Source of the DNA: CAADGU01 sp964581605
GTDB taxonomy: Bacteria > Chloroflexota > Anaerolineae > Promineifilales > Promineifilaceae
NCBI GenBank assembly: GCA_964581605.1
Contig: CAZOPF010000015.1
Location: 6,483-70,482, forward strand
Direction: 5' to 3'
DNA length: 64,000 bases
Shown here: positions 43,346-52,538 of the stretch, piece by piece
Position numbering within the stretch: position 1 is the first letter of the stretch
Layout of the letters: every line of letters starts with the position of its first letter
Program-made: the position numbers and the translations under genes
The notes under the pieces: model-generated
Seen by the model: only the letters and a program-made list of their open reading frames with translations
The model's database searches: none
Told to the model about the DNA's origin: nothing

Positions 43346-44485
43346 CTACAAAATCAACATGGCATCGCCAAATGAAAAGAAGCGATACTTTTCAGATACG
43401 GCCGTTTCATACGCCTGGCGCACCAATTCATTACCGGCAAAAGCAGACACCAGCATTAGCAAGCTGGATTGGGGCAGATGGAAATTGGTGATCAGGCTAT
43501 CAACCACCCGAAAACGATAGCCCGGATAGATAAAAAGATCCGTAGGGCCTTCAAAGGCCATCACTGGCCGCCAGGGGCAAACAGCATCGGTGTCGCCGAC
43601 CGCATCTCGTTGGCTAATGGTTTGCAAAGAGCCGCTCATGCCTGTGCTGCGGCAGGCGGCCGTTTCCAGAGTGCGCACGGCCGTTGTGCCCACAGCCACC
43701 ACGCGGCCGCCGGCCAGTTTGGCTTCATTTATGCGTTTAGCGGTTTCTGGGGAGAGGCTGGCCCACTCGCTGTGAATTTTATGATCGGCTATCTGAGCGG
43801 CCGTTACAGGCTGGAAGGTGTCTAACCCCACGTGCAGGGTCACAGTTTCTAAAATAACACCTTTGTTGCGCATAGCCATTAAGAGTTCACCAGTAAAATG
43901 CAACCCCGCAGTGGGAGCAGCCGCCGAACCCGATGGCTGCGCATACACTGTCTGATACCGGCTGGCATCGGCCAATGAGGTATGGATGTAAGGGGGTAGG
44001 GGGATGTGACCCAATTCATCCAGAAACTCATGGATTGGTTGATTGAGTTGAATCTCACGTTGCGCTCCGTCCAATACGGCCGTCACGGTAGCCACAAACG
44101 GTGTTGTTTCGCCATTCTTTCCAGTAATGAGAATCTCTGCACCGGCAGGCAGCCGTTTGCCGCCCACCAACGCCCGCCAACGAATTTCATCCAGCCGTGA
44201 AAGCAACAATATCTCTACCTTGCCGCCAGTACGTTTACGGCCGTACAGCCGGGCCGGTATCACCCGGCTGTTGTTAACCACCAGCACATCCCCCGGCCGC
44301 AGAAAATTTTGGACATCAAGAAAGTTTTGATGGGTGATACGGCCGTCAGTTCGGTGTATCACCATTAGGCGGCTGGCATCACGTTGGGGTAGCGGCCGTT
44401 GGGCAATTAGCTCAGGAGGCAACTGATAATCAAACTCCTTCGTCTCAACGGCCCTAAACCGGGGCAGTACAATATCGTCGGACAT
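43346..44485 (-). CDS. queA: S-adenosylmethionine:tRNA ribosyltransferase-isomerase
   Basis: 379 residues, makes epoxyqueuosine in tRNA from preQ1-tRNA. FDYQLPPELIAQRPLPQRDA, GDVLVVNNSRVIPARLYGRK, GSAAAPTAGLHFT, LHVGLDTFQPV, TNFHLPQSSLLMLVSAFAG are diagnostic. A stretch around ETAACRSTGMSGSLQTISQR is longer than usual. Just downstream of the recombinase gene on the same strand. Confidence 0.96.
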   Translation of the reverse strand: MSDDIVLPRFRAVETKEFDYQLPPELIAQRPLPQRDASRLMVIHRTDGRITHQNFLDVQNFLRPGDVLVVNNSRVIPARLYGRKRTGGKVEILLLSRLDEIRWRALVGGKRLPAGAEILITGKNGETTPFVATVTAVLDGAQREIQLNQPIHEFLDELGHIPLPPYIHTSLADASRYQTVYAQPSGSAAAPTAGLHFTGELLMAMRNKGVILETVTLHVGLDTFQPVTAAQIADHKIHSEWASLSPETAKRINEAKLAGGRVVAVGTTAVRTLETAACRSTGMSGSLQTISQRDAVGDTDAVCPWRPVMAFEGPTDLFIYPGYRFRVVDSLITNFHLPQSSLLMLVSAFAGNELVRQAYETAVSEKYRFFSFGDAMLIL

Positions 44486-44493
44486 GATTCCAT

Positions 44494-45657
44494 TTACCCT
44501 TTATGCCGCGTTTGCACTTCCGCAGCAGCAATATAACGCACGGCCGTCTGTGCATTCGTCCAGCCAAACCAGGCCATCAACTCATCCACACCATACCCCA
44601 TCCGTGCCATCTGCGTGGCACAATAATGGCGACAATCGTGCGCTGAAAGGGGGACAATGCCCATTTGCCGGCCCAACCAGGCTACTCGCTCGCTCACCCG
44701 CACCCGGTTCAATCGCTCAGCCAAAAGCTGCCCACCTTCGCCATTTTTGAGCAGGCGGGTTGTGGCCAGGATGAGCGCGCCGTCCGCCAGGTCTGGCGGA
44801 AAGTGGCGCAAGTATTGGCGCAGCGTAAGCTGCGTTGTGTTTGTCATAGCGTGGGTTGTCCATTCATGCGCCGTGCCTTTTACTTTTGGCCGAAAAAAGG
44901 TGAACGTGCCCGCAGGCTGGTTAAAGTCATGCACATTGAGCAGAGCAACCTCGCTGGCACGCAGGCCATGATCCAGTAGAAGGCACATCAAAAGAGCATC
45001 ACGCCAACCTTGCGGAGAGCTATTTTGCGCGTGTTTTAATGTTTCTGCCTGCGCTTGTGTAAGAAGAGTTGGTGCCGCTTTTTTGGTTGATCGCCGTTCG
45101 ACCACAATGCTTTGCCGACTCTCTGGCGGCTTATAAGCGTAAGCCACTTCAGCAATGCGTGTCTGGGGGCGTTGTGCATCCACATTTAACTGTCCAGCAC
45201 GGGAAAAGCCACGTACCGTCTGAATCATCAATCCTTCTTGTTGGTTCAGCGCCCCGGCACGAACGGCCAACTGCGCATAGACTTTGACAGTGGACAAACG
45301 GGCGTTAACTGAGGAGATGGCATAACCTTGCCTGAGTAGCCATTGGACAAACCCATCTACCAATCCCCAGGTTACACCTTGCCAGGCCAGGGCGTTGGTT
45401 TGAAAGTCGGCTCCGTTTTCAGGCATGATGCCCACATCCAATAAGTATTCAGCGAATAGTTCAAGATCACGGCCGTGTCGCTTAACGGTGTTGGCGGATT
45501 TTTCGTTTAGATACCGTTGGAACACCGATTGCCCGGCAATCTGGTTTGCCAATGACCCTGCATCTGCTAATGAGGTGTAGCCTGTTGGCTGGGTGGCGGC
45601 CTGGGTGGAGGCTATAGATTGTCGTGGTTCAGGTAAAGGATTAGCCCTCTCGTCCAT
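44494..45657 (-). CDS. tyrosine recombinase/integrase (XerC/D-like)
   Basis: 387 residues from ATG 45657. N-terminal SAM-like core-binding domain (FQRYLNEKSANTVKRHGRDL), catalytic domain with Arg in DHGLRASEVALL, Lys in RPKVKGTAHEW, HDCRHY (His-x-x-Arg), FGW and final Tyr in TAVRYI. A long linker around 190-220 (AEVAYAYKPPESRQSIVVER) is not typical of XerC/D. No attachment site, transposon end or passenger genes are visible. The ATG is fixed by a near-consensus promoter whose -10 lies 6 bases upstream. Confidence 0.9.
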   Translation of the reverse strand: MDERANPLPEPRQSIASTQAATQPTGYTSLADAGSLANQIAGQSVFQRYLNEKSANTVKRHGRDLELFAEYLLDVGIMPENGADFQTNALAWQGVTWGLVDGFVQWLLRQGYAISSVNARLSTVKVYAQLAVRAGALNQQEGLMIQTVRGFSRAGQLNVDAQRPQTRIAEVAYAYKPPESRQSIVVERRSTKKAAPTLLTQAQAETLKHAQNSSPQGWRDALLMCLLLDHGLRASEVALLNVHDFNQPAGTFTFFRPKVKGTAHEWTTHAMTNTTQLTLRQYLRHFPPDLADGALILATTRLLKNGEGGQLLAERLNRVRVSERVAWLGRQMGIVPLSAHDCRHYCATQMARMGYGVDELMAWFGWTNAQTAVRYIAAAEVQTRHKG

Positions 45658-45663
45658 GCGGTC

Positions 45664-45692
45664 ATTATATCTGCGTAATGTACATATGTCCA
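45664..45692 (-). promoter_or_regulatory. recombinase promoter, leaderless type
   Basis: TGGACA (45692-45687), 17 bases, TATAAT (45669-45664), six bases, ATG 45657. The longer in-frame start at 45693 would lie upstream of this promoter. Confidence 0.75.
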
Positions 45693-45780
45693 AAATATGT
45701 ACGGTAATTGTGGTTTGTGTTTTTTATAGAATTGCCACAGATCATGGGGCGGCCGTTGGGTATAGCCCATCATGCTCTGT

Positions 45781-45786
45781 TACAAT
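45781..45786 (+). promoter_or_regulatory. -10 box, candidate leaderless start of the exosortase gene
   Basis: TACAAT 7 bases before ATG 45794, no Shine-Dalgarno. TTGGGT (45756) is a possible -35 with a 19-base spacer. Confidence 0.45.
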
Positions 45787-45793
45787 GACACAG

Positions 45794-47296
45794 ATGGCGA
45801 ACCTGTCAACCACATTCTCTACTCATCTCCGCGCCATGAATTGGCGGCAAATGGGCCTAAATGGCGTAATCCTGTTACTCTGGTTGCGCCTCTATACCCC
45901 TATTTTCAGTTATCTGCACATTATCTTTCAGCGAGAAGATTTCCGCCTGAACCAAATCGTACTGGTGGCGGTATTGGCGCTGATAGGTCTGCAACTACGG
46001 CGCGAAGGTATACGGCCGCAGTTGGATGCTGCGCCCAGACTTCGCCACCTGCCACTGGCTCTGGCACTGGGTGGTGCAGCGGCCTATCTGCTTGTGGAGC
46101 GTTTCTGGGACATCAATATGCTGGCGGCCTGCCTGTTTGCCTTAGCCAGTTACGGGCTGTTGGGGTTGTGGCTATCACCACACCGATGGCGGCAAGGCTT
46201 ACCGGCCGTATTGCTATTGATTGGCGTGTTGCCATTTGGCGAGCACTTACAGACGTTTGTGGGGTACCCTATGCGCATCTTCACGGCCGAAATGGTGCAG
46301 CAGGGGTTCACGGCCGTTGGTATTCATTCCATTGGCGTAGATACCATCCTCATTTTTGAAAATGGCATCTCGCAGGTGGACTTGCCATGCAGTGGCGTCA
46401 AGAGCTTATGGACGGGCATGTTGTTTTTATTGGCAGCAACATGGGTGGAGGCACGGCCGTTAAACCGACGCTGGTTCCTGGTGTTGCTTTTATTTGCACC
46501 ACTACTATTTGCAGCAAACTTTGCCCGTGTCGCCGTTTTAGTGTTCGTTGGCCAGGTGATGGGCTGGACGTTGCTGGCAGAGATGTTACATGTTCCACTA
46601 GGGGTGTTGGGTTTTGTGGTGGTGTGCGCAACGGCTGCCTGGTTGTGGCGAGTTCGGGCAACCGGCTCAGAGGTCATAAATGTAGAGACCGACCAACCGG
46701 CGGCATTTTCACATACCCTTTCACTTTGCCTCATCCTTGCCATATTGATGATGATCCCTCTTTACGCCCAACGGCCGCAAACGGGGTTAACGGCCGTTTC
46801 GCCTACCTGGCACTTCCCGGACGCTTTGCAAATAGAGCCGCTGCCACTGAAACCCGATGAAAATGAGTGGCTGACGCGCGATGGCGCAACGGCCGCTGAC
46901 CGTTTTCGCTTTCGTTGGGGTAATAGTAGCGGCACGATGATCCTTATTACCAGCCAGACCTGGCGTGCTCACCACCGCCCAGAACGCTGCTTTGAGGTAT
47001 ATGGCCTGACGCTGGATAGTTCCCAGCCATACCTGGTAACGGCCGATTTCCCTCTGCGCCTGGTAACTTTGGGCAAAAGTGACCAACGCCAGCTCTACAC
47101 CGCCTCTTATTGGTTCCAATCCGCCGCACGTACCACCGACGATTACGGCGCGCGTATTTGGGCTGACGTTACGTTAGAGCGTGAACCATGGGTGCTGGTC
47201 TCCATCCTGTTTGATGACCCTGTTGACCCTCACGATACCGCAATAACAGCATTGTATCTAATGCTGCATGAAGCCGCCGATACTTATTTGCAATAG
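45794..47296 (+). CDS. exosortase (XrtO-like) with C-terminal EpsI-like domain
   Basis: About 500 residues. Eight or more membrane helices with the exosortase catalytic set: Cys in VDLPCSGVKSLWTGML, Arg in NFARVAVLVF, His in EMLHVPLGVLGF. After a further TM, the last 170 residues resemble EpsI/DUF3485 (WRAHHRPERCFEVYGLTLDS). Exosortases cleave PEP-CTERM tails and attach proteins to an envelope component. The next gene encodes a protein with such a tail. The start at 45794 avoids overlap with the divergent recombinase; longer frames run through that gene's promoter. The O-type assignment is from recollection of the architecture and partner. Confidence 0.85.
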   Translation: MANLSTTFSTHLRAMNWRQMGLNGVILLLWLRLYTPIFSYLHIIFQREDFRLNQIVLVAVLALIGLQLRREGIRPQLDAAPRLRHLPLALALGGAAAYLLVERFWDINMLAACLFALASYGLLGLWLSPHRWRQGLPAVLLLIGVLPFGEHLQTFVGYPMRIFTAEMVQQGFTAVGIHSIGVDTILIFENGISQVDLPCSGVKSLWTGMLFLLAATWVEARPLNRRWFLVLLLFAPLLFAANFARVAVLVFVGQVMGWTLLAEMLHVPLGVLGFVVVCATAAWLWRVRATGSEVINVETDQPAAFSHTLSLCLILAILMMIPLYAQRPQTGLTAVSPTWHFPDALQIEPLPLKPDENEWLTRDGATAADRFRFRWGNSSGTMILITSQTWRAHHRPERCFEVYGLTLDSSQPYLVTADFPLRLVTLGKSDQRQLYTASYWFQSAARTTDDYGARIWADVTLEREPWVLVSILFDDPVDPHDTAITALYLMLHEAADTYLQ

Positions 47297-47337
47297 CTGT
47301 AGAACGGTTTGCTCAATCGTTCTATAAGGAGTAGATC

Positions 47338-50220
47338 ATGAAAAAGTACCTGACTAATACACGGTTTTGGAGCTACTTTCTGTTTTGGTCTTGGAACGCC
47401 ATTTTTCTGGCATTTATGGTGATCGGATTTGCGCCAACGGTGATGGTGGAAATGGTAACGGCCGTGCGTGCTGGCAGCATCCCGGTGCAATTCCTCGTGT
47501 ATGGCCTGGTGCTGGCAGCCATACCCTTACTGTGTGTCATCTTGGGGCTAACGCGGCTTCGCCACGAGCCTCACAAACTGTTCGCACTTGGCTATGGTGT
47601 GGAAGGCCCGTTGATGCTCATGCTGGCCGTCCGCTTTTTCCTCATCCAGGATGCCACGCCGGTAGTCACCTGGATGCTGGCGGCCGGTATATTTAGCCTG
47701 GGCGTCTTGCTGTGGCAACTGCTCGACCGGCAAATTGACCATCGCGGCCCGGTGTTAACCCACATCCGTGTCATTGGCCTCAGCATTTTATTGGTCGTGG
47801 GCGTTTATGCCAGTTTGTGGATCGCTTTTTATGCTTTGCCCATCGCCGCCTTTATCTGGAGGTGGGTATGGGATACTGTTACCAATCTTGGCCAGGTCAT
47901 CCGAGATTTCATCGCGTTTTTGCAGGATGCATATTTGCAGGCGTTCATTTGGGTGCCATTCATGTTGCTGGGCATGGTGCAGCTGGCCTACACAGCCACC
48001 TTGTTTATACTCATGCCCATTGCGGTGCCGTTCATTTACGGCCGTGCCTGGTGGCGAGGCATCCAAAGCCTTACCCGGCAATACAGCCAGCCACGCGCTG
48101 TGGCTTTGAGTACGGCCGTTATTGCTTTGCTCATTGCCATCACTGTTCTGATCAACCAGCAGCCACAGCAGCAAGCCTTTGCACTCCTGGAAGCCCCCCC
48201 CACCACCGAAGCGGAAGCAGCGGAACTGCTGGCCCAGGAAGAGATCATCCGTGCCGGGCTGCTTAATGCTTATCTGGCGCAGCATCGCTACCTGAGCGCT
48301 CAGGGCGAAATGGATCACATTAAGGATCTTTACCGAGAAGCATTCAAATTAAACCCCCGACAGGCAAACCTGGTGCAGCGTTGGTATGAAGGGCTGGTTA
48401 GCCCCCTACTCTACCGACCCGTGGGCGAATATCAATCGCTCAACAGGTGGGATAACCGCGTATTCCAGGAAGAGCCAGCCCAGGCCGCCGAGCTATACGA
48501 AAGGTTTTTTGATCAACCAATCGCAGAAGGCGAAAAAGAGGCGGTTGTATCGGCCGTGCGTTCAACCTGGATGATAGACCAGGCGCGGGCAGGCTGGCAG
48601 GCCGTGGATGACCGCGAAGTGTATCTGGCGCACCAGGAAATCACTATTACCGAGCAAGGTGATTGGGCAGATGTGGAGTTATACGAAGTTTACGAGAACC
48701 AGACGAGCCAGCGACAGGAGGTGGTGTATTACTTTTCACTGCCGGAAACGGCCGTGCTCACCGGTCTCTGGTTGGGCAATAGTGATAATCGCGCCGAACG
48801 TTTTGTTTACCAGGTTGCGCCACGCGGCGCGGCCCAGGCCGTTTATCGCCAGGAGGTGCAGCGGCGGGTAGACCCGGCCCTGCTGGAACAAATTGGCCCT
48901 GGTCAATACCGCTTGCGTATCTTTCCTGTTCCACCCATGACGCAGGAATGGGATGATGAATTTGCCCATACCATCTTGAGCGCGGGACAGCCATTACACA
49001 TGTGGCTTTCCTATCAGGTAATGGCCGCGGGGCAAAGCTGGCCGCTGCCCTATCTGGCAGAGCAGGTCAACCTGTTTTGGGATGAGAAGAGTGTGCGGCT
49101 GATCAACGGCCAGCCGATGGATGCTGACGAAAACACCTGGCTACCCACGGCCGTGCCCCCATCAGCCCAACTATCGCCAATCGGGCACCGCATAGATTTC
49201 CCTGACGGATTATCGGTAATCGCGCAGCCAATGGCAGCGGAAAGCATGCCAGCGCCAGATGGCAGCCTGGCGCTGGCCGTGGTGCTGGATCGTTCGCGTA
49301 GCATGGAAAAGAGCGCAGAACTGGTTCAAGAAGCATTGGCCCAGGTGGGGGCGTGGGGCAAGGAGGTAGATGTTTATCTGACGGCCGCAGAGTTTCGTGG
49401 TGAGCCACCCACTGTTGTGCCACTAACTGAGCTAAATGCGGCCGAGATTGTCTACTTCGGCGGCCAGAATGCGGGTGACTTACTGCTACAATTTGAGGAT
49501 TTGTATGCCGGGCAAACTTATGATGCGGTTCTGGTGATTACTGATGGGTCGGGTTTTGGTCTGAGTTTTGACGGCCGTGCCCCCTCCACCCCCCCTGCCC
49601 CACTCTGGATGATTCATGTCGGCGGCCAGTTTCCGTTGGGCTACGATGACGCTACGCTGGAAGCAATGCAAGCCAGCGGCGGCGGCAATGCCGCTACCGT
49701 AAGCGAAGCCCTGGCACGGCAAGCCTTCGTCCAGGCCAGCCAGGCCGACGATGTGATCACTGACGTGGCTGATGGATACGCATGGGCGGTTATGCCTACC
49801 AAAACGGCCGATGCCCTTTCTGTTGCTCTCCAAAACCATGAAATCGGTGAGGGATTTGCCGCTTTAGCCGGCCGTCGCCAAATTTTGGCCGCGATGCAAA
49901 AGGAGCGTGGCAGCTTGAGCGATATTTCGGTGCTGGACGGCCTGCACACCATCGCCAAAGAACAGGGCATAATCACCCCCTACTCTTCCATGATTGTGTT
50001 GGTGGAAGACCGCCAACAACAAATGCTGGATGCGGCCGCCGATGATCCTGACCGCTTTGAGCGGGAATTTGAGGAGGTCGGCGAAACGCAACAGGAATTA
50101 CTAACGGTTACAGGTGTGCCAGAGCCAGAGGAGTGGCTGCTTATGGGGCTGGCGGCCGTGATGTTGGGGTGGTATATGTTGAAGCAGCGGTGCACAGGGC
50201 AAGTTCGGCCATCGGCCTGA
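47338..50220 (+). CDS. PEP-CTERM membrane protein with VIT and vWA domains (TIGR02921-like)
   Basis: 960 residues. N-terminal membrane part of about eight helices (to about 290), a helical region, a VIT domain (about 425-560; LAHQEITITEQGDWADVELY), a vWA domain with MIDAS VVLDRSRSME (about 645-800), and at the very end VPEPEEWLLMGLAAVMLGWY followed by Lys/Arg: a PEP-CTERM sorting signal. AAGGAG precedes the ATG. I recall this architecture as the dedicated target of O-type exosortases, encoded next to it, as here. A 7-bp inverted repeat (TAGAACG/CGTTCTA, 47298-47321) lies between the two genes. Confidence 0.87.
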   Translation: MKKYLTNTRFWSYFLFWSWNAIFLAFMVIGFAPTVMVEMVTAVRAGSIPVQFLVYGLVLAAIPLLCVILGLTRLRHEPHKLFALGYGVEGPLMLMLAVRFFLIQDATPVVTWMLAAGIFSLGVLLWQLLDRQIDHRGPVLTHIRVIGLSILLVVGVYASLWIAFYALPIAAFIWRWVWDTVTNLGQVIRDFIAFLQDAYLQAFIWVPFMLLGMVQLAYTATLFILMPIAVPFIYGRAWWRGIQSLTRQYSQPRAVALSTAVIALLIAITVLINQQPQQQAFALLEAPPTTEAEAAELLAQEEIIRAGLLNAYLAQHRYLSAQGEMDHIKDLYREAFKLNPRQANLVQRWYEGLVSPLLYRPVGEYQSLNRWDNRVFQEEPAQAAELYERFFDQPIAEGEKEAVVSAVRSTWMIDQARAGWQAVDDREVYLAHQEITITEQGDWADVELYEVYENQTSQRQEVVYYFSLPETAVLTGLWLGNSDNRAERFVYQVAPRGAAQAVYRQEVQRRVDPALLEQIGPGQYRLRIFPVPPMTQEWDDEFAHTILSAGQPLHMWLSYQVMAAGQSWPLPYLAEQVNLFWDEKSVRLINGQPMDADENTWLPTAVPPSAQLSPIGHRIDFPDGLSVIAQPMAAESMPAPDGSLALAVVLDRSRSMEKSAELVQEALAQVGAWGKEVDVYLTAAEFRGEPPTVVPLTELNAAEIVYFGGQNAGDLLLQFEDLYAGQTYDAVLVITDGSGFGLSFDGRAPSTPPAPLWMIHVGGQFPLGYDDATLEAMQASGGGNAATVSEALARQAFVQASQADDVITDVADGYAWAVMPTKTADALSVALQNHEIGEGFAALAGRRQILAAMQKERGSLSDISVLDGLHTIAKEQGIITPYSSMIVLVEDRQQQMLDAAADDPDRFEREFEEVGETQQELLTVTGVPEPEEWLLMGLAAVMLGWYMLKQRCTGQVRPSA

Positions 50221-50226
50221 GAGACC

Positions 50227-51375
50227 ATGATGAACAATACCTATCAACATTACTTTGATGGCGAGCACGAGATGGTGCGGCAGGCGGTGCGGCGCTTTGT
50301 GCAGCAGGAGATCGCGCCGTTTGTGGATGAATGGGAAGAGGCAGGCAGTTTTCCACGAGACCTTTATCAGAAAGCGGCCGCAGCCGGGATTTTGGGGGTA
50401 GGCTACCCGGAAGAGTGGGGCGGCGTGCCCGGCGATTTGTTTATGCAGATTGTGGTGTGGGAAGAACTGGCACGGGCTGGCTCCGGCGGGGTGGCTGCCG
50501 GCTTAGGCTCGCTGAACATTGCCCTGCCGCCCATTTTACTGTTGGGCACGGATGAACAGAAGGAGCGGTTTGTGCAGCCGGTGTTGGCGGGAAACCAGGT
50601 GGCGGCGCTGGCAATTACGGAGCCGGGTGGGGGCTCGGATGTGGCGAATTTGCAGACAACGGCCGTGCGCCAACACGACCATTATCTCGTCAACGGCAGC
50701 AAAACGTTTATCACCAGCGGCTGCCGGGCAGATGTGCTGACTACGGCCGTGCGCACAGGTGGCCCTGGCGCAACCGGCATCAGCCTGCTGGTCATTCCCG
50801 GCGACACACCCGGTTTGTCCCGTTCCCAACCGCTGAAAAAGATGGGCTGGTGGGCTTCGGATACCGCTCAACTATTTTTCGACGGCTGCCGCGTACCCGT
50901 CGCCAACCTGATTGGTATGGAAAACATGGGCTTCTACGCCATCATGGCTAACTTCCAGCGGGAACGGCTGCAACTGGCAGTATTGGCAAACATCACAGCA
51001 CAGTTGGCGCTGGAAGAGTGTTTGCGCTATGTGAAAGAGCGGGAGGCATTTGCACGGCCGTTGGCCGGATTCCAGGTCATTCGCCACAAACTGGTGGACA
51101 TGGCCACGCAGGTGGAAGTGAGCCGCGAATTCACTTACCGCGTCGCGGCCAAAATGAACAGCGGGCTGGATCAGGTGACGGAAGTTTCCATGGCCAAAAA
51201 CTTTGCCTGCCAGGTGAGCGATTTTGTCACCTATGAAGCAGTGCAAATTTTTGGCGGCTACGGCTACATGCGCGAATATCTGGTAGAGCGCCTCTACCGC
51301 GACAACCGCATCCTCTCCATCGGCGGCGGCACAACGGAGATTATGAAGGAGATTATTGCCAAACGGTTGTTATGA
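50227..51375 (+). CDS. acyl-CoA dehydrogenase
   Basis: 382 residues, FAD-dependent alpha,beta-dehydrogenation of acyl-CoA. N-terminal helical domain (MVRQAVRRFVQQEIAPFVDE), FAD/substrate motif ALAITEPGGGSDVANLQTTA, FITSGCRADV, and C-terminal QIFGGYGYMREYLVERLYRD with GGGTTEIMKEIIAKRLL. Chain length specificity not evident. Seven bases after the PEP-CTERM gene, possibly one transcript, though no functional link is apparent. Confidence 0.93.
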   Translation: MMNNTYQHYFDGEHEMVRQAVRRFVQQEIAPFVDEWEEAGSFPRDLYQKAAAAGILGVGYPEEWGGVPGDLFMQIVVWEELARAGSGGVAAGLGSLNIALPPILLLGTDEQKERFVQPVLAGNQVAALAITEPGGGSDVANLQTTAVRQHDHYLVNGSKTFITSGCRADVLTTAVRTGGPGATGISLLVIPGDTPGLSRSQPLKKMGWWASDTAQLFFDGCRVPVANLIGMENMGFYAIMANFQRERLQLAVLANITAQLALEECLRYVKEREAFARPLAGFQVIRHKLVDMATQVEVSREFTYRVAAKMNSGLDQVTEVSMAKNFACQVSDFVTYEAVQIFGGYGYMREYLVERLYRDNRILSIGGGTTEIMKEIIAKRLL

Positions 51376-51402
51376 CCAAAAGGCATAATCACCGATCATG
51401 GT

Positions 51403-51408
51403 TATAAT
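51403..51408 (+). promoter_or_regulatory. -10 box, candidate leaderless start
   Basis: TATAAT 8 bases before ATG 51417; the intervening TCCCTCCC is the opposite of a Shine-Dalgarno sequence. No convincing -35. Confidence 0.5.
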
Positions 51409-51416
51409 TCCCTCCC

Positions 51417-52478
51417 ATGTTTGACAAAATTTTAGGTGTGGAAGAACAGACGCACACGGCCGGGGATGACGAGTGGGATGCGTTTGTGGTCGCGCATCCA
51501 CAGGGCAGTTTATTGCAAACCACCGGGTGGGCGCGGCTGAAGAACCGTTTTGGCTGGCGTTCGCATCGCGTCTGGCTCAAGCGCGACGGCCGTATCGTGG
51601 CCGGGGCGCAACTGCTGTATAAATCGGCGGCGATGGGGCTGATGAAAATGGCCTATATTCCTCACGGGCCGCTGGTGGATTGGACGGATGCAGAACAAAC
51701 GGCCGTGCTGCTCAACCAGATTGACCATTCCGCGTTTGAACGACGAGCGGCCATCGTCAAGATGGAACCGCTGCTGTGGCAAGATAAGATGCCTGCGGAT
51801 GCCTGGCACACTATTTGCCAGCAACATGATTTACGGCCGGAAACGGATACCATCCAGCCGCCACAAACAGTGATTCTGGATTTACGGCCGCCGCCCGACA
51901 ACATTCTGGCGGCGATGAAACAAAAAACGCGCTACAACATTCGCCTGGCAGCCAAAAAGGGCGTGACTACCCGGCTGGGAAGCCGCAGCGATTTGCCTGC
52001 CTTTGTGCAGCTGATGCAGCAAACCGGCCAACGAGACGGGTTTGGCATCCACACGCCGCTGTATTACCAGGCGGCCTATGAGATTTTTGCGGAGACCGGG
52101 CAGGTGGCATTGTGGCTGGCGGAGTTTGAGGGACGGCCGTTAGCCGCCATCATGGTCTTCACATGGGGGGCAAACGCTTACTACCTCTACGGTGCATCTG
52201 GCAACGAAGAACGGGAACGCATGCCCAGCTATGCCGTGCAGTGGGCGGCCATCGAGTGGGCCAAAAACCAGGGCTGCCAGAGCTATGATCTGTGGGGCAT
52301 CCCTGACGCGCCGGAAGCGGAACTGGAAGCCAATTTTACTAACCGGCATGACGGATTATGGGGCGTTTACCGCTTCAAACGCGGCTTTGGCGGCCAGATC
52401 AAATGCACCGTCGGCGCAACGGATCGGGTATATAACGAGTTGGCGTATAAACTGTACCAGTGGAGGCGAAGCCGGTAA
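51417..52478 (+). CDS. FemAB-like peptidoglycan bridge aminoacyltransferase, copy 1
   Basis: 353 residues, two GNAT-like lobes of the FemXAB family, which transfers amino acids from tRNA to the lipid II peptide. SLLQTTGWARLKNRFGWRSH at the start, ILAAMKQKTRYNIRLAAKKG in the middle, and YYLYGASGNEERERMPSYAV with GCQSYDLWGIPD near the end are characteristic. A paralogue follows at 52539. Confidence 0.88.
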   Translation: MFDKILGVEEQTHTAGDDEWDAFVVAHPQGSLLQTTGWARLKNRFGWRSHRVWLKRDGRIVAGAQLLYKSAAMGLMKMAYIPHGPLVDWTDAEQTAVLLNQIDHSAFERRAAIVKMEPLLWQDKMPADAWHTICQQHDLRPETDTIQPPQTVILDLRPPPDNILAAMKQKTRYNIRLAAKKGVTTRLGSRSDLPAFVQLMQQTGQRDGFGIHTPLYYQAAYEIFAETGQVALWLAEFEGRPLAAIMVFTWGANAYYLYGASGNEERERMPSYAVQWAAIEWAKNQGCQSYDLWGIPDAPEAELEANFTNRHDGLWGVYRFKRGFGGQIKCTVGATDRVYNELAYKLYQWRRSR

Positions 52479-52532
52479 TGCGTGATGCGTGACTCGTGAT
52501 GGGATCACGCATCACGCATCACGCATCACGAG
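52478..52532. repeat. GCGTGAT/ATCACGC hairpin repeat
   Basis: ATGCGTGATGCGTGACTCGTGATG is mirrored by ATCACGCATCACGCATCACGCATCACG, giving a stem of over 20 bp between the two FemAB-like genes, ending six bases before the second ATG. Confidence 0.92.
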
Positions 52533-52538
52533 AACCAC

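Noticed and set aside
44494..45657. Integrase marking an integrated mobile element
   Set aside because: No tRNA, direct-repeat attachment sites, phage or conjugation genes are visible around it, and the neighbours (queA, exosortase) look chromosomal.
45593..45793. Extended N-terminus of the exosortase overlapping the recombinase gene
   Set aside because: It would run antisense through the recombinase start and its promoter; membrane homology begins after 45794.
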